From assembly GCA_035995165.1 (NCBI GenBank), contig DASYKU010000124.1:1-64000 (forward strand): a DNA stretch of 64,000 nucleotides, in the 5' to 3' direction. Both the position numbers and the translations under genes were made by a program. This document shows positions 52,087 through 60,816 of this stretch, piece by piece; position 1 is the stretch's first letter; each line of letters begins with the position of its first letter. Origin of the DNA: Mycobacteriales bacterium (GTDB lineage Bacteria > Actinomycetota > Actinomycetes > Mycobacteriales > CADCTP01). The notes under the pieces are model-generated. The model searched no databases and had not been told where the DNA came from. It worked only from the letters and a program-made list of their open reading frames with translations.

Positions 52087-52892
52087 GATGACCGCCGGGC
52101 GCGCCGCCCGGCCAGCGCGCTGCGGGCCAGCAGGCCCAGCGCGTACGGCGCGTCGTGCACCAGGTACCGCCGGGCCAGCCGGCGCGGCTCACTGACCAGC
52201 CGGAAGACCCACTCCGCGCCGATGCGGCGCAGCCACTGCGGGGCCCGGGCGACCTCGCCCGCGGCGAAGGCCAGGCTCGCCCCGGAGCCGATGAACCAGG
52301 TCCCGCTGAACTCGTCCACCAGCCAGGAGATCAGCTTCTCCTGCTTGGGGAAGCCGAGCCCGCAGAACACGATGTCCGGCTGAGCCGCGGCCAGCGCGGC
52401 CCGGATCGCGGCCAGCTCGGCCGGGTCGTTCTCGAAGCCCAGCGGCGGGCAGTGCGTCCCGGCCACCCGCAGCTCCGGCGCGCCGGCCGCGCGCACGTCC
52501 TCGGTCAGCGCGGCCACGGCCCGCTCGGCCACACCGGGCGCCCCGCCGAGCAGGAAAATCGATCTACCACTGCGGGCCGCCGCCTTGGACAGCGACCAGA
52601 TCAGGGTGGAACCGGGCACCCGCGGCGGCAGCGGCGTGCCGGCCAGCCGGGCCGCCCACTCCAGCGGCGCCCCGTCGGCGACGACGAGCGTGGCCTGCCC
52701 GACCAGTCGCCGGACCTGCGGGTCGCGCTCGATCTGGCGCAGCACGTCGACGTTGGGGTTGACCAGCCAGCCGCCCTTGCCGATCTCGAGGGCGGACATG
52801 ACGTGCGCGATGGTGCCGGCCTCGTCGAGGGCGTGCAGCTCGACGCCGGCGAGTTGGGTGGTGCGGAGCGCGGGCTCCACGGACATGGTCAC
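52083..52892 (-). CDS. WecG/TagA/CpsF-family (GT26) glycosyltransferase
   Basis: This 269-residue protein has GGWLVNPNVDVLRQIERD, the conserved VVADGAPLEWAARLAGTPLPPRVPGSTL stretch in overlapping motifs, FLLGGAPGVAERA and VFCGLGFPKQEKLI. GT26 enzymes transfer the second sugar (for example ManNAc or ManNAcA) onto a lipid-linked amino sugar at the membrane. It is the only second-step candidate of this type here. GTG 52892 is favoured over ATG 52886 because GGAGG lies six bases upstream. Confidence 0.9.
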   Translation of the reverse strand: MTMSVEPALRTTQLAGVELHALDEAGTIAHVMSALEIGKGGWLVNPNVDVLRQIERDPQVRRLVGQATLVVADGAPLEWAARLAGTPLPPRVPGSTLIWSLSKAAARSGRSIFLLGGAPGVAERAVAALTEDVRAAGAPELRVAGTHCPPLGFENDPAELAAIRAALAAAQPDIVFCGLGFPKQEKLISWLVDEFSGTWFIGSGASLAFAAGEVARAPQWLRRIGAEWVFRLVSEPRRLARRYLVHDAPYALGLLARSALAGRRARRSS

Positions 52893-52964
52893 TGTGTGCC
52901 TCCAGCACGTCGTGTCCTGACCGGACAGGGAGGACGGGCCCCGACGACCCGTCCCGGGCGGCTC

Positions 52965-54179
52965 TCAGCCGGAGCGGCCGGGAAGCGCGGTCGGAGCGGG
53001 CCGGCCGGTCCGCTGCGGTGTCAGCCAGCAGTCGAGCAACCAGCCCAGCGCCCACGGGCGGCACTCGCGATCGACGGTGGTGGGGGGCCAGATCCGGTCC
53101 AGGGTCCGCAACCGCAGCGTCGGCGAGACCGCGGAGCCGAGCGTCCGGGCGCCGCGGACGAGCTTGCCCGGGTCGCCCCGGTGGACCCCGTGGGCGATGA
53201 GGCCGGGACCGTCGAGCACCAGCGGCTCGTCGACCTCCGGCGCGGCGACGAGCCAGGACAGCCCGCGCCGGATCTCCTCCGGGTACGCCTCGCCGCCGGC
53301 GTCGGCGAGGTCGAGCAGGGCCATCGGCGCCAGCGCGTACTGGTGGGCGCTGTGCACCGGGTAGCCCTCGATCACCTCGCCGGTGCGCACGTCCCAGTGC
53401 CACCACCACTGCCCGGCCGGCCCCTGCCTCGCGCTGACCCGCCGCGCGCACCGGTCCGCGGCCGCCAGCGCGGTCGCGTCCCCACCGGAGGCGTGCAGCC
53501 GGGCCAGCGCCTGGATCGCGTATGCCTGGTCGGCGAAGGACGCGACGTGCCGGCGGTAGCGGGTCACCAGGTCCGGCCCGGCGACATGTCCGAACAGGTC
53601 GCCGGTGCCGGTCCGCGAGCCGAGCAGCCGGGTCCGGGCGTGGTCCAGCCGCCGCTCCACGTCCGCGACCTCCCGCGCCGCGACCAGCGCGCTGACCGTC
53701 CAGGCCAGGTCGACGACGAGGCGGCCGCCGAGGCCGGCGTCCAGCACGTCCAGGCGGCGCAGCGCCTCGCCCACGCCGTCATGCCCGCAGGCGGCCGCGG
53801 CCCAGACGGCCAGCGCGGCGTCTCCGGGCGAGTTCGTGCTCGGCAGGCGGTCGACCAGGATGCCGCAGACCTCGGCGACCGTGCGGCCGCCCAGCACCCG
53901 GCGCTGCCCGCCCTCGTCGAGGTGGCGCACGCCCAGCACCGTGATCGCGGTGCCGCGCAGGCTCCAGCCCTCGGGCTCCGCGACCACCCCGGCGGCCGAG
54001 AACCGCCGGGTCGTGCAGACCAGGCCGGCGGCCGTCTGCATCCCGGGCAGACCGGTGCCGGCGACCCGGACCAGCCGGTCCACCAGCTCGGCCGAGTCCG
54101 TGTCGAGCTCGCTCACCCGGTCCACGCGCGGCCCGGCCCGTTTCCGGGCAGGCTCGCGCAAGACTCCGTGCTCGCACAT
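52965..54179 (-). CDS. Uncharacterised alpha/alpha-barrel-like protein
   Basis: The 404-residue protein has no signal peptide and reads as repeating pairs of amphipathic helices (AEVCGILVDRLPSTNSPGD, GDAALAVWAAAACG, RLVVDLAWTVSALVAARE, ASFADQAYAIQALARLH). An aromatic run follows (GQWWWHWDVRTG, YPVHSAHQYALAPMALLDL). This layout resembles alpha/alpha toroids of terpene cyclases and uronate-processing glycosidases, but no catalytic signature is recognised. It lies at the head of the minus-strand heptose/GT26 genes and may be co-transcribed with them, so a role in polymer processing is inferred only from context. Confidence 0.6.
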   Translation of the reverse strand: MCEHGVLREPARKRAGPRVDRVSELDTDSAELVDRLVRVAGTGLPGMQTAAGLVCTTRRFSAAGVVAEPEGWSLRGTAITVLGVRHLDEGGQRRVLGGRTVAEVCGILVDRLPSTNSPGDAALAVWAAAACGHDGVGEALRRLDVLDAGLGGRLVVDLAWTVSALVAAREVADVERRLDHARTRLLGSRTGTGDLFGHVAGPDLVTRYRRHVASFADQAYAIQALARLHASGGDATALAAADRCARRVSARQGPAGQWWWHWDVRTGEVIEGYPVHSAHQYALAPMALLDLADAGGEAYPEEIRRGLSWLVAAPEVDEPLVLDGPGLIAHGVHRGDPGKLVRGARTLGSAVSPTLRLRTLDRIWPPTTVDRECRPWALGWLLDCWLTPQRTGRPAPTALPGRSG

Positions 54180-54307
54180 AATTCCCCCCGCACGGCGCAG
54201 GCGCCGGCGTGTGTCACTACCCCCGCGGCCGGACCCCTCCGGCCGGGCTGCAGACCCCCTACAGCCATCGCCAAGCTAGCCACATCGGGCGTCCCGTGGG
54301 TCCCGTT

Positions 54308-54336
54308 TACCTAATTCCTACTGAACTAGTAGTGAA
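54308..54336 (-). promoter_or_regulatory. Candidate promoter for the heptose/GT26 operon
   Basis: On the minus strand TTCACT (54336-54331), a 17-base spacer and TAGGTA (54313-54308) stand about 130 bases before the 52965-54179 gene. TTCACT also forms the -35 at 24810. The spacer contains TTCAGTAGGAATTA, which recurs at 24708-24721. Confidence 0.4.
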
Positions 54337-54361
54337 TAAAGGCCCGGATTGAGCCGAATGC

Positions 54362-57184
54362 TCAGCCGGTGTTACGCAGTCCGGCGGCAATTCCGTTGAC
54401 GGTGAGCAGCAGCGCACGGCGCAGCTGGGGAACCACGTCCTCGCCGGCCTCCCGGACCCGGGCCAGCAGCGCGACCTGAAGGTAGGAGATCGGGTCCAGG
54501 TAGGCGTCGCGCACCTGCAGCGTCCGCTTCAGCGTCGGCTGGGTGTCCAGCAGCTCGGCCTCGCCGGTCAGCCGCAGCACCTCGGTGACCGTCCGGTCGT
54601 GCTCGGCCCGGATCCGGTCGAAGACGTGCCGCAGCTCCTCCGGCACGAGCGAGGCGACGTAGTGCCCGGCGATGCCGAAGTCCGTCTTCGCCAGCGTCAT
54701 CTCCACGTTGGACACGAACGCCCGGAAGAAGTGCCACTCGGCGACCATCTCGTCGATGACGTCGCCGAGCCCGGCCCCGCGGGCGGCGGCCAGCCCGGCG
54801 CCGACCCCGAACCAGCCCGGCACGATCTGGCGCGACTGGGTCCAGCCGAACACCCACGGGATCGCCCGCAGCCCGCCGAGGCCGGCCCCGCTGTCCGGCC
54901 GCTTCGACGGCCGGGAGCCGATGTTCATCCCGCCGAGCTGCTCGACCGGCGTGGACGCGAGGAAGTATGCCGGCAGGTCCGGGTCGTCGACCAGCGACCG
55001 GTACGCCGCGTACGCCCCGGCCGAGACCACTTCCATGGCCGCGTCCCAGCGCTCCAGCACGTTCGGCGGCTGCCGGGATTCCCGGTGCAGCACCGAGGCC
55101 CGCAGCACCGCGGCCACGGTCAGCTCGAGGTTGTCCCGGGCCAGCACCGGCAGCGAGTACTTGTCCGAGATGACCTCACCCTGCTCGGTGAGCTTCATCT
55201 CGCCGTCCAGCGTCCCGTACGGCTGGGCCAGGATCGCCTCGTGCGTCGGCCCTCCGCCACGCCCGACCGTGCCGCCTCGGCCGTGGAAGAGCCGCAGCCG
55301 TACGCCGTAGTTCGCGGCCAGGTCCCGCAGCCGGCGCTGGGCTTTGTGGATCTCCCACTGCGAGGTGGCGATGCCGGCCTCCTTGTTGGAGTCCGAGTAG
55401 CCGAGCATGACCTCCTGCACGTCGCCCCGCAGCCGCACCAGCTCCCGGTACGTCGGGTCGTCCAGCAGCCCGCCCACCAGCGCGTCGGCCGAGCGCAGCT
55501 CGGCCACGGTCTCCAGCAGCGGGACGAACCCGAGCCGGGCCACCCCGGAGTGCACGTCGACCAGCCCGGCCTCGCGGGCCAGCACGACCGCGGCCAGCAC
55601 GTCGTCGGGGCCGCGGGTCATCGAGATCACGTACGACTCGATGACCTCGGGGCCGAAGCGGTCCAGCGCGTCCCGGATCGTGGTGAAGACCGCGAACGTC
55701 CGGGCCGCGGTCCCCTCCAGCGGCGGCGGGTACGGCGAGAGCGGCCGGCGCCCGGCCAGCTCCCGTGACAGCATCCGCTTGCGGTACTCCCGGGGCAGGT
55801 CGGAGTAGCGCCAGGACTCGACCCCGAGCCGGTCCACCAGCTGACCCACGGCCTCGTGGTGGGCATCGGCGTGCTCCCGTACGTCCATGGTCGCCAGGTG
55901 CAGCCCGAACGCGGCCACCGTCCGCTCCAGCGCCGCCAGCGGCCCGTCGGCCACCAGCGCGCCGCGGTGCGCCCGCAGCGAGTCGCCGATCAGCGCCAGC
56001 TCCTCCAGCAGCTCCGCGCTGCCCAGGTAGTCGACGCCGGGCTCGTGCCGGGTCCCGGCCGCCAGCCGCTCCCGGGTCGCGACCAGCTTGGCCCGGATGC
56101 AGCTGGCCTTCAGCCGGTACGGCTCCTCGGCGTTGAAGCGCAGGCTCCGCCCGTCCAGCCCCCGCACGGTCTCCAGGTCGCGGTCGATGGACTTGCGCAG
56201 CTCGGCGCTGATCCCGACGATCCGCGACGAGGACGACAGCTCGCGGGTGACCCGGTCCACGGCCCGGATGAGCACGTCGATGCCGTGCGCGTGCATGAGC
56301 CGCAGCACCTGGTCGGTGACCTCGGCCGTGACGTTCGGGTTGCCGTCCCGGTCGCCGCCGGTCCAGTTGCCGAACGTGAGCGGCCGGGCCTGGGCTGCCA
56401 GCGTGCCGCCGTGCGCGGCGGCTTCGTCGGCCAGGTCGGCCAGCAGCCCCGGCACGGTCCCGGCGGCCAGGTCGTCCAGGTAATAGGTGACGTTGCGGGC
56501 CTCCTCGACCGGGTCGGGCCGGTCCAGCCGCAGCTCGTCGGTCTGCCAGATCAGGTCGACCACGGTGGCCAGCCGCCGGTCGTGCCGGCGCCGCGCGGTC
56601 GCCGAGGCCGACCGCCCGGCCGGCTCGGCCAGCAGCACGTCCCCGACCGCACGCAGCTTGTCCAGGATCGTGCGCCGGCTGGCCTCGGTCGGGTGGGCGG
56701 TGAAGACCGGCCGTATCGCGAGCGCGGCCAGCGCCTCGGTCAGCCCCTCCGGCCCGACCTCGGCGGTGACCGCGGCGACCGCCTCGGCCAGCCAGCCCCG
56801 CTCCGGCGGCCGCTCGGCCAGCCCGCGCACCCGGTGCACCTGCTCGGCCAGGTTGGCCAGGTAGAAGTACGCCGAGAAGGCCCGGACCAGCGCGATCGCG
56901 GTCGGGAGCGGGGCGTCGCCGAGCAGCCGGCGCAGTTCCCGCAGCGCCGCACCGTCATCGTCCTGGGACGCCTTGGTCAGCCCGCGGACCTGCTCGACCA
57001 GGTCGAGCAGCTCCTGTCCCTCCTGCCGCACCAGCGACTCGCCCAGCAGCACGCCGACCCGGCGGACGTCAGCGCGCAGCGCAGCGTCGTCCGCGGTGCC
57101 GCTACCGGGATCCATGAAGTCCAGGTCGTCCTGCGCGACCGGAGCGCGAGCGGCCTCCGACGCGCGCTCGTCGTCGATCCGCAC
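54362..57184 (-). CDS. ppc: Phosphoenolpyruvate carboxylase
   Basis: Ppc carboxylates PEP to oxaloacetate to refill the TCA cycle. The 940-residue protein carries the catalytic [12 protein letters not shown] (His164), [35 protein letters not shown] and the C-terminal tail ending RNTG, the near-universal NTG terminus. GTG 57184 has GGGGAG nine bases upstream; ATG 57115 is the main alternative and is closer to the usual N-terminus. It is a housekeeping gene that splits the polysaccharide locus and diverges from the priming transferase. Confidence 0.96.
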   Translation of the reverse strand: MRIDDERASEAARAPVAQDDLDFMDPGSGTADDAALRADVRRVGVLLGESLVRQEGQELLDLVEQVRGLTKASQDDDGAALRELRRLLGDAPLPTAIALVRAFSAYFYLANLAEQVHRVRGLAERPPERGWLAEAVAAVTAEVGPEGLTEALAALAIRPVFTAHPTEASRRTILDKLRAVGDVLLAEPAGRSASATARRRHDRRLATVVDLIWQTDELRLDRPDPVEEARNVTYYLDDLAAGTVPGLLADLADEAAAHGGTLAAQARPLTFGNWTGGDRDGNPNVTAEVTDQVLRLMHAHGIDVLIRAVDRVTRELSSSSRIVGISAELRKSIDRDLETVRGLDGRSLRFNAEEPYRLKASCIRAKLVATRERLAAGTRHEPGVDYLGSAELLEELALIGDSLRAHRGALVADGPLAALERTVAAFGLHLATMDVREHADAHHEAVGQLVDRLGVESWRYSDLPREYRKRMLSRELAGRRPLSPYPPPLEGTAARTFAVFTTIRDALDRFGPEVIESYVISMTRGPDDVLAAVVLAREAGLVDVHSGVARLGFVPLLETVAELRSADALVGGLLDDPTYRELVRLRGDVQEVMLGYSDSNKEAGIATSQWEIHKAQRRLRDLAANYGVRLRLFHGRGGTVGRGGGPTHEAILAQPYGTLDGEMKLTEQGEVISDKYSLPVLARDNLELTVAAVLRASVLHRESRQPPNVLERWDAAMEVVSAGAYAAYRSLVDDPDLPAYFLASTPVEQLGGMNIGSRPSKRPDSGAGLGGLRAIPWVFGWTQSRQIVPGWFGVGAGLAAARGAGLGDVIDEMVAEWHFFRAFVSNVEMTLAKTDFGIAGHYVASLVPEELRHVFDRIRAEHDRTVTEVLRLTGEAELLDTQPTLKRTLQVRDAYLDPISYLQVALLARVREAGEDVVPQLRRALLLTVNGIAAGLRNTG

Positions 57185-57577
57185 CGGCACAGTCTCCCCG
57201 ACGCCACAAGGCGGCGCGAGCTGCCCCAACGGGTGGTCGGCGGTGTGGGTACCGGACCGCCTCGGTGGCTCTGAGTGGTTGTGTGTATTGTCCTTTCGGC
57301 CGCCCGGAGCAGCGACGTGGAGTTCCTGGGCGACCTCCGCTTGTTGCACCGAGTGGTGACTACATAGAGTAACCAAATTGCCCGGGTGGACAGTGTTCTC
57401 ACGCCGACATCAGAGTTTTTTATTGGACGCTTCACACTGCGTGACCTAAGCCGCTATGTTTGGGCTCGCTCTTGGGGGGACCCGACGTGCCGCTACCGCG
57501 GCCCGGCGGGCCGAGGGCGTCATGCGAAAGCGGTCCGGTGGTGCTCCGCGCACGGCCGGACGGGGGGTGGGGTGTAC
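57185..57577. other. 393-base divergent intergenic region between ppc and the priming transferase
   Basis: The segment holds an AT-rich island (about 57360-57430, with a run of six T) and the promoter described at 57431-57480. About 97 bases of G-rich leader precede ATG 57578. Frames crossing it upstream of both starts are low-complexity and have no start support, so no additional gene is called. Confidence 0.6.
57431..57480 (+). promoter_or_regulatory. Promoter and conserved 5' leader start of the priming glycosyltransferase
   Basis: TTCACA (57431-57436), an 18-base spacer and TATGTT (57455-57460) precede GCTCTTGGGGGGA (57468-57480) at the expected transcript start. The 13-mer is identical to the one at 24846-24858. 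The spacers share CACTG-n-CGT-s-AC (cactgcgtgac here, cactgagcgtcac there), possibly a regulator site. Confidence 0.55.
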
Positions 57578-59041
57578 ATGAGCGTCCTCGACCGGTCGGC
57601 CCGGTTCGTCGACGACGGCGTGGGCGTCGGCGTTGCCCGGCGCCGGGGTTGGGAGCGGCGCTACGCGCGCCTGCTGGTCGGCGTGGATGCGCTGGTCGGG
57701 ATCGCGGCTGCCGCGGCGGCCTACGAGGTCCGGTTCCAGGACTCGTTCTCCTGGGCGTACGCGTACGCGGCGGCCAGCCTGGCCGCGCCGGTCCTCTGGG
57801 TCTGCGCGATCGCCCTGGCCGGCGGGTACGAGGCCCGGATCCTCGGGCTCGGCTCCGAGGAGTTCCAGCGGATCTTCCGCGCGTTCGTCGGTCTGACCGC
57901 GACCGTCGGCTTCGTGTCGTACGCGTTGCACGCCGACGTGGCCCGCGGGTACATCGTGCTCGCGCTGCCGATGGCGATGGTGCTGTCCTTCTTCGGGCAC
58001 TACGCGCTGCGCAAGCGTCTGCACCACGGCCGCTCCAGCGGCCGGTACACGTACCGGGTGATCGCGGTCGGCGGCGAGGAGTCGGTCGCCGACCTCACCG
58101 CCCAGCTGCGCCAGGAGCGCTACTGCGGCATGCAGGTCGTCGGGGCCTGCCTGTCCGCCGGCGACGGCGCCCGGCTGGTCGGGCTCGGCGTCCCGCTGCT
58201 CGGCGGGCTGGACGACGTCGCCGACGCGGTGCGGGCCTCCGGGGCCGACACCGTCGCGGTGGCCGCCGGCGCCAGCGTCGGCCCGGCCCGGCTGCGCCGG
58301 CTGTCCTGGCAGCTGGAGGGCACCGACACCGACCTGGTGGTGGCGCCCGGCCTGATGGAGGTGGCCGGTCCCCGGCTGCACATCCGGCCGATGACCGGTC
58401 TGCCGCTGCTGCACGTCGAGGAGCCGGAGTTCGCCGGCGCCCGCCGGGTGGCCAAGGCGATCGTGGACCGCTCGCTGGCCGCGCTCTGCGTGCTGATGTT
58501 CCTGCCGCTGATGATCGGCCTCTGGCTGGCGGTGCGGCTGTCCAGCCCCGGCCCGGCGGTGTTCCGCCAGGTCCGGACGGGTCAGGACGGCCGCGAGTTC
58601 ACCCTGCTCAAGTTCCGCTCCATGTACCTGGACGCGGACAAGCGCAAGGCCGAGCTCGAGCACCGCAACGAGCGGGCCGAGGGGCTGCTGTTCAAGATCC
58701 GCGACGACCCCCGGGTCACCCCGGTGGGCCGGTTCCTGCGGCGTTACTCGCTGGACGAGCTGCCCCAGCTGATCAACGTCATGCAGGGCAGGATGTCGCT
58801 GGTCGGGCCCCGGCCGCCGCTGCCCGAAGAGGTCGCGCTCTACCAGGACGACGTGCGCCGCCGCCTGCTGGTCAAGCCCGGGCTCACCGGGCTCTGGCAG
58901 ATCAGCGGGCGCAGCGACCTCGACTGGGACGAGTCGGTCCGCCTCGACCTGCGGTACGTGGAGAACTGGTCGTTCACGCTCGACCTGATGATCCTGTGGA
59001 AGACGATGTCGACCGTGGTCCGGGGGCGCGGGGCGTACTGA
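57578..59041 (+). CDS. Polyprenyl-phosphate hexose-1-phosphate transferase (WbaP/WcaJ-like)
   Basis: This is the initiating enzyme: it transfers sugar-1-phosphate from a nucleotide sugar to undecaprenyl phosphate. The 487-residue protein has four N-terminal membrane helices, a Rossmann-like middle domain (YRVIAVGGEESVADLTAQL) and a C-terminal bacterial sugar transferase domain from about residue 290. That domain shows DRSLAALCVLMFLPLMIGLWLA, FRQVRTGQDGREFTLLKFRSM, RRYSLDELPQLINVMQGRMSLVGPRP and KPGLTGLWQISGRSDL. ATG 57578 is chosen because the first helix pair follows at normal distance. Promoter shared with the giant secreted protein. Confidence 0.94.
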   Translation: MSVLDRSARFVDDGVGVGVARRRGWERRYARLLVGVDALVGIAAAAAAYEVRFQDSFSWAYAYAAASLAAPVLWVCAIALAGGYEARILGLGSEEFQRIFRAFVGLTATVGFVSYALHADVARGYIVLALPMAMVLSFFGHYALRKRLHHGRSSGRYTYRVIAVGGEESVADLTAQLRQERYCGMQVVGACLSAGDGARLVGLGVPLLGGLDDVADAVRASGADTVAVAAGASVGPARLRRLSWQLEGTDTDLVVAPGLMEVAGPRLHIRPMTGLPLLHVEEPEFAGARRVAKAIVDRSLAALCVLMFLPLMIGLWLAVRLSSPGPAVFRQVRTGQDGREFTLLKFRSMYLDADKRKAELEHRNERAEGLLFKIRDDPRVTPVGRFLRRYSLDELPQLINVMQGRMSLVGPRPPLPEEVALYQDDVRRRLLVKPGLTGLWQISGRSDLDWDESVRLDLRYVENWSFTLDLMILWKTMSTVVRGRGAY

Positions 59042-59161
59042 CCCCGTCGTCCCGGCCGGGACGAGGATGTATGTGGTGCGCGAATGCCGGGCGTCCCCGT
59101 GGCCGCCCGGCATCGCTGTCGTCGGGGGAAGAAATCCGTACCGGGAGAGGTAGACGTTCAC

Positions 59162-59908
59162 GTGGATGATGCCCAGCTGGCCGAGGAACTGGCCGAGCGG
59201 GCCGGTGCCCTGCTGCTGGAACTGCGGGCAGGCGGTGCGGACGGCAAGACCGGGGACAAGGAGTCCGACCGGTTCCTGCTCGCCGAACTGGCCGCCCGCC
59301 GGCCCGGTGACGCCGTGCTCTCCGAGGAGAGCCCTGACCCCGCGGCCCGGCACACCGCCGAGCGGGTCTGGATCGTCGACCCGCTGGACGGCACCCGCGA
59401 GTTCGGCGAGGCCGGCCGGCCGGACTGGGCCGTGCACGTGGCGCTCTGGGTCTCGGGCGAGCTCGCCTGCGGTGCGGTCGCGCTGCCCGCGATCGGCGCG
59501 CTCCGCTCGTCCCGCACCCCGGTCGCCCCGCCCGCGCGCGACGCCGTCCGGCGGATCGCGGTGAGCCGGACCCGCCCGCCGGCCTGGGCGTACCCGGTGG
59601 CCGAGGAGCTCGGGGCCGAGCTGGTCGGGATGGGCTCGGCCGGGGCCAAGGTGGACGCCGTGCTGCGCGGCGAGGTCGACGCCTACTTCCACGACGGCGG
59701 CCAGTACGAGTGGGACTCGGCCGCGCCGGTCGCGGTCGCGCACGCGGCCGGGCTGCACGCCAGCCACGTCGACGGGTTGCCATTGCGTTATAACCAGCCC
59801 GATCCGTGGTCGCCCGATCTGCTCGTCTGCGACGCTGGGGTGGCCGGCCGGGTCATCGGGCTCATCGGGCGGCACCGGGAGACGACCGAGAGAGCAGGAA
59901 CGCGATGA
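59162..59908 (+). CDS. cysQ: 3'(2'),5'-bisphosphate nucleotidase CysQ
   Basis: CysQ hydrolyses PAP, the by-product of sulfotransferase and PAPS reductase reactions, to AMP. The 248-residue protein is of the inositol-monophosphatase fold: DKESDRFLLAEL, SEESPD (metal Glu), WIVDPLDGTREFGE and a C-terminal YEWDSAAPVAVAHAAG with the last metal Asp. GTG 59162 is the best start, though its Shine-Dalgarno (GAGAGG) is 13 bases away. ATGA overlap with cysD. Its presence beside a sulfotransferase fits removal of inhibitory PAP. Confidence 0.92.
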   Translation: MDDAQLAEELAERAGALLLELRAGGADGKTGDKESDRFLLAELAARRPGDAVLSEESPDPAARHTAERVWIVDPLDGTREFGEAGRPDWAVHVALWVSGELACGAVALPAIGALRSSRTPVAPPARDAVRRIAVSRTRPPAWAYPVAEELGAELVGMGSAGAKVDAVLRGEVDAYFHDGGQYEWDSAAPVAVAHAAGLHASHVDGLPLRYNQPDPWSPDLLVCDAGVAGRVIGLIGRHRETTERAGTR

Positions 59909-60816
59909 CGGACCCCCAGCGGTATCAGCTGAGCCAGCTGCAGACCCTGGAAGCGGAAGCGATCTTCATCATCCGCGAGGTGGTGGCCGAGTTCGAGCGG
60001 CCGGTCCTGCTGTTCTCCGGTGGCAAGGACTCGATCGTCATGCTCCGGCTGGCGGAGAAGGCCTTCTACCCGGCGCGCGTCCCGTTCCCGGTGATGCACG
60101 TGGACACCGGGCACAACTTCGACGAGGTGCTGGCGTTCCGGGACCGGCGGGCCGAGGAGCTCGGCGTGCAGCTGCTGGTGGCCAGCGTGCAGGAGGCCAT
60201 CGACAACGGCTCGGTGACCGAGCCGCCGGACGGCACCCGCAACCGGATCCAGACGCCGGTCCTGCTCGACGCGCTGGAGAAGCACCGCTTCACCGCGATC
60301 TTCGGCGGCGCCCGGCGGGACGAGGACAAGGCCCGGGCCAAGGAGCGGATCTTCTCCTTCCGCGACGACTTCGGCCAGTGGGACCCGAAGAACCAGCGCC
60401 CCGAGCTGTGGAGCCTCTACAACGGCCGCATCCACGAGGGCGAGAGCATCCGGGTCTTCCCGCTGTCGAACTGGACCGAGCTCGACATCTGGCAGTACGT
60501 CCAGCAGGAGAGCATCGAGCTGCCCTCCATCTACTACGCGCACGACCGCGAGGTCTTCGAGCGGCGCGGCATGCTCTTCGGCGTCCACCCGGTCTGCCAG
60601 CCCCGGGACGGCGAGGAGGTCGAGGTCCGGCGGGTGCGCTACCGCACCGTCGGCGACGCCAGCCTCACCGCGGCCGTGGAGTCCGACGCGGACACCGTGG
60701 AAAAGGTGATCGACGAGGTCGCCACCACCCGGATCACCGAGCGCGGCGCGACCCGGGGCGACGACAAGTTCAGCGAGGCCGCCATGGAAGACCGCAAGCG
60801 TGAGGGCTACTTCTAA
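59905..60816 (+). CDS. cysD: Sulfate adenylyltransferase subunit 2
   Basis: CysD is the ATP-sulfurylase subunit that forms APS from sulfate and ATP. The 303-residue protein has the PP-loop VLLFSGGKDSIVMLRLAEKAF, FGGARRDEDKARAKERIFSFRD, LSNWTELDIWQYVQQE and the terminal KREGYF. The ATG overlaps the cysQ stop; the cysN start follows immediately. Confidence 0.97.
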   Translation: MTDPQRYQLSQLQTLEAEAIFIIREVVAEFERPVLLFSGGKDSIVMLRLAEKAFYPARVPFPVMHVDTGHNFDEVLAFRDRRAEELGVQLLVASVQEAIDNGSVTEPPDGTRNRIQTPVLLDALEKHRFTAIFGGARRDEDKARAKERIFSFRDDFGQWDPKNQRPELWSLYNGRIHEGESIRVFPLSNWTELDIWQYVQQESIELPSIYYAHDREVFERRGMLFGVHPVCQPRDGEEVEVRRVRYRTVGDASLTAAVESDADTVEKVIDEVATTRITERGATRGDDKFSEAAMEDRKREGYF

